Source: Hofstenia miamia
Taxonomy: Eukaryota; Xenacoelomorpha; Acoela
Direction of reading: 5' to 3'
Length of the DNA stretch: 64,000 nt
Assembly: GCA_004352715.1 (NCBI GenBank)
Contig: SCFE01000114.1
Span: 1,527,977-1,591,976, forward strand
Shown here: positions 60,384-64,000 of the stretch, piece by piece
Layout: every line of letters starts with the position of its first letter
How positions within the stretch are numbered: the first letter of the stretch is position 1
The notes under the pieces: model-generated
What the model saw: only the letters and a program-made list of their open reading frames with translations
Database searches by the model: none
Told to the model about the DNA's origin: nothing
Program-made: the position numbers and the translations under genes

Positions 60384-60666
60384 TATTTAAGCGACGTGTG
60401 TATAGACTGTAGAAGCGATTACAATGCAGCATTGTAATTACCTTATTTGTACACGTGTAGGCGCTGTGCACAATTAGCCAATTAAAAGTTAAGTTGATCT
60501 TGTCAGTTCCCAATGCGCAAATATGGCCTGTTTATATAATGCATTTAATGTGCAGCGGCACATTCATTTAATGTCTCATTGGTAGCCGCAACAATCATTT
60601 AATTCCACTCATTATAATGTCATTATAATGAGTGGCATTACATTATTATACAGCCCTGATTAGCAA

Positions 60667-61290
60667 CGGCTTGAACCATTTACTGATCTCAGAGAAGTCG
60701 CTTCAAGCCATCTGGACGCCAGATCAATCATTGTAAGAACGAATCTTTCACTATCAACACAATTTCTCAGTGGGCTGACCAAATTGATACATACAAGCTC
60801 TTGAAGAAGAATGTCTTGCAGAAGCTCGCCTTGAAATCTCTTTGAACATCCATATGACTTATAACTGCATGTATTCACTGGTTAATAAATTCTCTCAACT
60901 TTTGGTGGAGAAACAGTATACGATGTCCTACTTCCATTATAGCGTGACAATTTTTATCAAGACGAAAATTTCCAGCATTATGGGACTTAGCAATAATTTC
61001 GTTTTTGTCCATTTGGCTTCTCACTAATGACGCAGCCAATACACTGTTTTCAGAAATAAATTCATGAGCCAATGGATTCAGCACGAACAGCATGGCATAA
61101 CTTAAAGCATCCGCAACTAGATTTGCCATACCGCGGATGTAACACAAATTAAAATCGTACTCACATAGCTTCTGCTGATATCAGGCCTGTCATCGACTGT
61201 TAGTCCATCCTCGAATGAGACTGAGTAATGGTTGATGATCTGCATAGACCTTGAAATGAATACCATGAACATATGGATGAAACTTGGTGT
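60667..61290 (-). pseudogene. Gypsy RNase H end and integrase start, minus strand
   Basis: From 61285 the frame reads KFHPYVHGIHFKVYADHQ, then stops, YDFNLCYIRGMANLVADALS (the classic 'Y..G..N.VADALSR' end of RNase H, about 61140), then LVCINLVSPLRNC and ERFVLTMIDLASRWLEATSL (about 60780-60700). The first integrase Asp in 'I.DLVGP' is Asn here. The hAT at 54897-60658 splits the integrase directly after this point. Confidence 0.85.
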
Positions 61291-61334
61291 GAAATAACAG
61301 GCACTAACACAAATGCAATTATACATCTTAACAG

Positions 61335-61632
61335 AAAGCTAGCCATGCATTTGAATTTAGTAGCTATGCAATCACTACGCTATTCAAAACCCACACTTAA
61401 ATTAATGTTAATTATTTCATGTTAGTTTTGTCAAAATTTGCAATGAATCGGGTCAGGTCATGGATCAATTGTCTGTAAATCGGGTTGGGTCATTGGTCAA
61501 AATATATGACCAGTTTGCCACACTTGTAATCAGACCAATCACGTGCACTTAGTAAATGCAAACACAAATTTTTATTAACAACTTTTCAAAAAAGTACATT
61601 TAAAATAGGATCTCATATCTATTAAGACTTTT
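61335..61632. other. Intergenic; includes a possible polyadenylation signal
   Basis: On the minus strand AATAAA lies at 61571-61576, 57 bases after the stop of the 191-codon gene. Otherwise there is a GGGTCAGGTCATGGATCAA block similar to one at 54160. Confidence 0.5.
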
Positions 61633-62208
61633 TTAAAAATTTAAAGCTCTAGCTGGAAAAACTGCTTTTATGCTTCCATTATTAATTTTTAACCAGCGTC
61701 GAAGTTCCATTGCATAAGCCTTTATCATTAATAATACTGTTTTAGGATGATCACGTGTCTTGTTTCCAATGACGTCTGCTTTCAATTTCGTAACAGTAGT
61801 TTTATTGATTAAATAGCTGTCAATCAAACTTTGCTCCAATATAGTTACATCATAGTTTACATGACTACTTAGAAATGTCCAATTCCACCCTGCTTGTTCC
61901 TGTATACTGTGATCATAATGATAGAGGTCTTTGAGTACTTTTATAAGAAAAGGCTTTATGCAGCCACATGTTATACGGATGTGTGGCAGAGAAAAAACAG
62001 GAAGAGTAGAAGCACACACTTTTGGTTGGGATACCAAATTGCTTCCATTGAAACTTCTATCAAATAATTCTATGAGCTTGTCGATGTTATCTTGGAATTT
62101 GGGCAAGAATTCATCAAAAGTTGTTACAATAATCGCAAATAATATAACACTAAGAACACATGTAAACGCCACCATGGTTGATATGATAATTTTAAAAGTT
62201 TCCCTCAT
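61633..62208 (-). CDS. Membrane-anchored, glycosylation-rich protein (191 codons), unknown family
   Basis: An ATG at 62208 (context AAAAATGAGG) opens 191 uninterrupted codons, very unlikely by chance in such AT-rich DNA. Residues about 6-30 are strongly hydrophobic (IIISTMVAFTCVLSVILFAI), which suggests a signal anchor or uncleaved signal. The rest is polar and helix-like, with five N-glycosylation sequons (NGS, NWT, NKT, NKT, NGS) and a CGC pair (ITCGCIKPFLIKVLKDLYHY). This fits a type II membrane or secreted ectodomain. Minus-strand AATAAA at 61571-61576 would serve as the polyadenylation signal. A TATAATATATAA lies about 25 bases upstream of the ATG. It shows no transposon signature. I do not recognise the family. 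It may be a single-exon gene or a large first exon. Confidence 0.55.
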   Translation of the reverse strand: MRETFKIIISTMVAFTCVLSVILFAIIVTTFDEFLPKFQDNIDKLIELFDRSFNGSNLVSQPKVCASTLPVFSLPHIRITCGCIKPFLIKVLKDLYHYDHSIQEQAGWNWTFLSSHVNYDVTILEQSLIDSYLINKTTVTKLKADVIGNKTRDHPKTVLLMIKAYAMELRRWLKINNGSIKAVFPARALNF

Positions 62209-63212
62209 TTTTACACACCTTTTGAATTATATATTATATTTACAAACATTACACTTAAACAAGCTCATTGCATTGGTTGAACATGATTTGACCAGCAAGA
62301 TTGTGTTTGGAATACAAATGGTGATTTAGCAGATGAAATTCTCTAAATGATTTACGGTTTGAATGTTGAGCATTAAAATTAATGATCATTTTAAGCAGTT
62401 TCAAACGTAGTTTATGTAAGATAGTTGGTTCATATCAAAAATTGTTAACAAATACTTTTAGCCCTCTTATGGCCATTGCCCACTACGTTTTGAAATGACG
62501 TATTCCTCTGAATTAGTAACTTACTAAAAGTTTAACTTTTTCTGAACTTTCAATCCAAAAATAGTTAATTGAAATCTTATTGATCCAAATTACAAATTTT
62601 TTTAATGCTTTTTTATGCACTTGAATTCTGCTTCAATCTAAAACAAATATATAGAATAACTTTAGAAATTATTAAAATGTAATGAAATACATGTGCATAT
62701 ATTTCTAAGAGCAATTTTAATTCTGTTTAAAACTACGACATATTTTTATACAGTGTATCTATATTTGTATTATATAAGGCAAAGAACTAATACGAATACT
62801 TTATTAGCTCATTGGAATTGTGAGTACTACGATAAAAATGAATAGAATGTAAAATGTTAAAGATTTAGTAATTCATTTGACAAATTTTCCGGTGCTTTGT
62901 TACCGCAGGGATTTTTAAATGCGTTCGTTCCATTTTGCATATTGCCATCACTTTTCACAACTTTACTAGGTTTTTATATATTTTGAAATTGCTTTGTATC
63001 AAACGAATTTATTGAAAATAAAGGTTATGATTAACATTTATAAAGTGAACGAGATTTGTGGTAGTTACACACAATAAAGCTATGAAAACAATGCTTCTGT
63101 TACAAAATTTTGCTACAATAATTGTTAAATCAGTATCAATCAACTTCCTCTATAGTGTTAAACATTACTTAAAGACCTATCAATCTTTAATATTTACAAA
63201 CACAGCATTAGG
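62209..63212. other. AT-rich intergenic stretch
   Basis: No supported feature apart from the AT-rich region upstream of the 191-codon ORF. Confidence 0.5.
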
Positions 63213-63213
63213 C

Positions 63214-63530
63214 CTAGGTGATTGTGCTATAATCCAAACTTTCCAAGTATTCGTGAAGACTATTTAGATTTTGGGTGAGATATCCCGAATCCCAAACACA
63301 AGCCGTAGGAATGAGAGAAATCCCAATACTTAAAGCGATACGAAAAATTTTATATCCTGCTTTTACCTCGGTAAATAAATAAATTCCCTTTTTCAAACAC
63401 GTAGAGTATGTATATTTTTTTATACATATGGCTACAATTGTAATAATATTAGTTATTATATTACTAGGATAGTATTCTATAGATTGTCTTGTTTCCAATG
63501 AGACGGTTTCCTTTAGTATAGAGAATAGAA
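63214..63530 (-). CDS. Possible terminal exon, unknown product
   Basis: On the minus strand a good 3' splice site (CCTGTTTCAG, ending at 63531) leads into about 105 open codons that end in TAG at 63214. They include hydrophobic stretches (NIITNIITIVAICI and IFRIALSIGISLIPTACVW), a few cysteines and a polar end (LTQNLNSLHEYLESLDY). ATTAAA occurs on the minus strand about 25 bases downstream. It could be the last exon of a membrane protein gene whose other exons lie beyond the window edge. There is no family match, and it could be a chance frame. Confidence 0.3.
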
Positions 63531-63539
63531 CTGAAACAG

Positions 63540-64000
63540 GGTATTAATCTGTCCATCAACAGTATGTCAATTTGCATTAAATCATCGAGAAAAAACTAGG
63601 TTCCTTGTCTTTCAATTTTTAGAAAATTGCGTTTGAATAGGCGTTAATAATTTTGGAGTTTGTAACTTTAAGAATGATTTATTTGTGCAGTCAGGTACTA
63701 GTGGAATTTCTCCCAAAAAAGATAATATTTACCTAGCAAATTAATTATCTTGTACTGTCGAATTCTGGAACAAAACTATTCTAGCGACAGCTCTTAGCTC
63801 TGACAATTTACCAAAAATAAGATTAAACTCTCTATGTTATTTCAACCCAATGTACTTTTATTAATCCACTAAAACTTTTTAAGCAGAAACGTTCATTCTA
63901 TAAAAAGTTAAAGAACTTTATCAAATTTGAATTCAACCAGGAGGAAAACAATAATTAAATCTGATTTGAACAATTTACCACAATTATTCAAAAAGATTAA
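63540..64000. other. AT-rich edge, no feature seen
   Basis: Nothing supported up to the window end. Confidence 0.5.

Larger units (their letters stand above)
54897..60658 (-). mobile_element. hAT transposon inserted in Gypsy integrase and carrying a LINE
   Basis: The ends are perfect inverted repeats, CAGGGCTGTATAATAATGTA and four further bases. The flanking 8-mers are ATTAGTAA (54889-54896) and ATTAGCAA (60659-60666), one mismatch apart. Subterminal CATTTAATG motifs recur at both ends (three in tandem at about 54974-55000, and others at about 60541, 60563 and 60594). A 31-bp palindrome (CCACTCATTATAATG around one base) lies at about 60605-60635. The transposase is on the minus strand in three pieces separated by a LINE and by decay. 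Confidence 0.93.

Noticed and set aside
54070-61530. Outer hAT element enclosing the whole Gypsy nest (CAAGGTAGCAAGCGG and CAAGTGTGGCAAACTGG ends)
   Set aside because: The terminal match is imperfect and the flanking bases align only when shifted by one, so the evidence is insufficient.

Overview
The window looks like non-coding, transposon-rich DNA from an AT-rich metazoan genome. I cannot name the species. The grounds are: short ORFs broken by stops, many TA microsatellites, spliceosomal-type GT..AG exon borders, and decayed LINE, Gypsy, hAT, Tc1/mariner and pogo elements typical of invertebrates. There are no operons, tRNAs, rRNAs or CRISPR arrays. Gaps lie at 778-935, 6606-6821, 18660-18767, 36801-36905 and 56720-57719. 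Single Ns lie at 14119, 44528 and 59343, and each single N separates two near-identical direct copies, which looks like unmerged contig ends or haplotypes.

Layout. 0-10 kb: a LINE relic, a small inverted-repeat element, a 1.1 kb foldback-like element (3331-4413), a possible terminal exon of a dibasic peptide precursor on the minus strand (5142-5248), two hAT MITEs with exact 8-bp target duplications (5545-5751 and 7766-8396), and a scrap of Gypsy reverse transcriptase. 11-20 kb: a degenerate repeat family, a 1.5 kb inverted-repeat element, a satellite of about 340 bp with higher-order structure (15.09-18.27 kb), and a deleted mariner. 20-30 kb: a LINE relic, telomere-like CCTAA-rich DNA, a MITE and a pogo/Tigger relic with a C-terminal zinc finger.

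30-36 kb: a dead Gypsy pol. Its RT/RNase H junction holds an 81-bp segment amplified about 33-fold, and its 3' end is split by a hAT MITE. 36-41 kb: a mariner inserted in a TA microsatellite, paired 84-bp hairpins, and a 595-bp hAT deletion derivative that keeps a transposase scrap. 42.9-45.6 kb: the best host-gene candidate, a three-exon secreted peptide precursor with a signal peptide and a GKR processing site. Exons 2-3 appear twice because of a perfect 1,060-bp duplication at a single N. 45.6-50 kb: no feature seen.

50-61.3 kb: an LTR element 5' end (gag, primer-binding site, LTR), a nearly full-length Tc1 relic, then a three-layer nest in which a LINE sits in a hAT transposase and that hAT sits in a Gypsy integrase. 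61.6-64 kb: an intact 191-codon ORF for a membrane-anchored, N-glycosylation-rich protein with a polyadenylation signal, and a further possible terminal exon.

The host-gene calls rest on ORF, splice-site and signal-peptide reasoning only. The transposon calls rest on recognisable motifs and, for several, on matching terminal repeats and target-site duplications.
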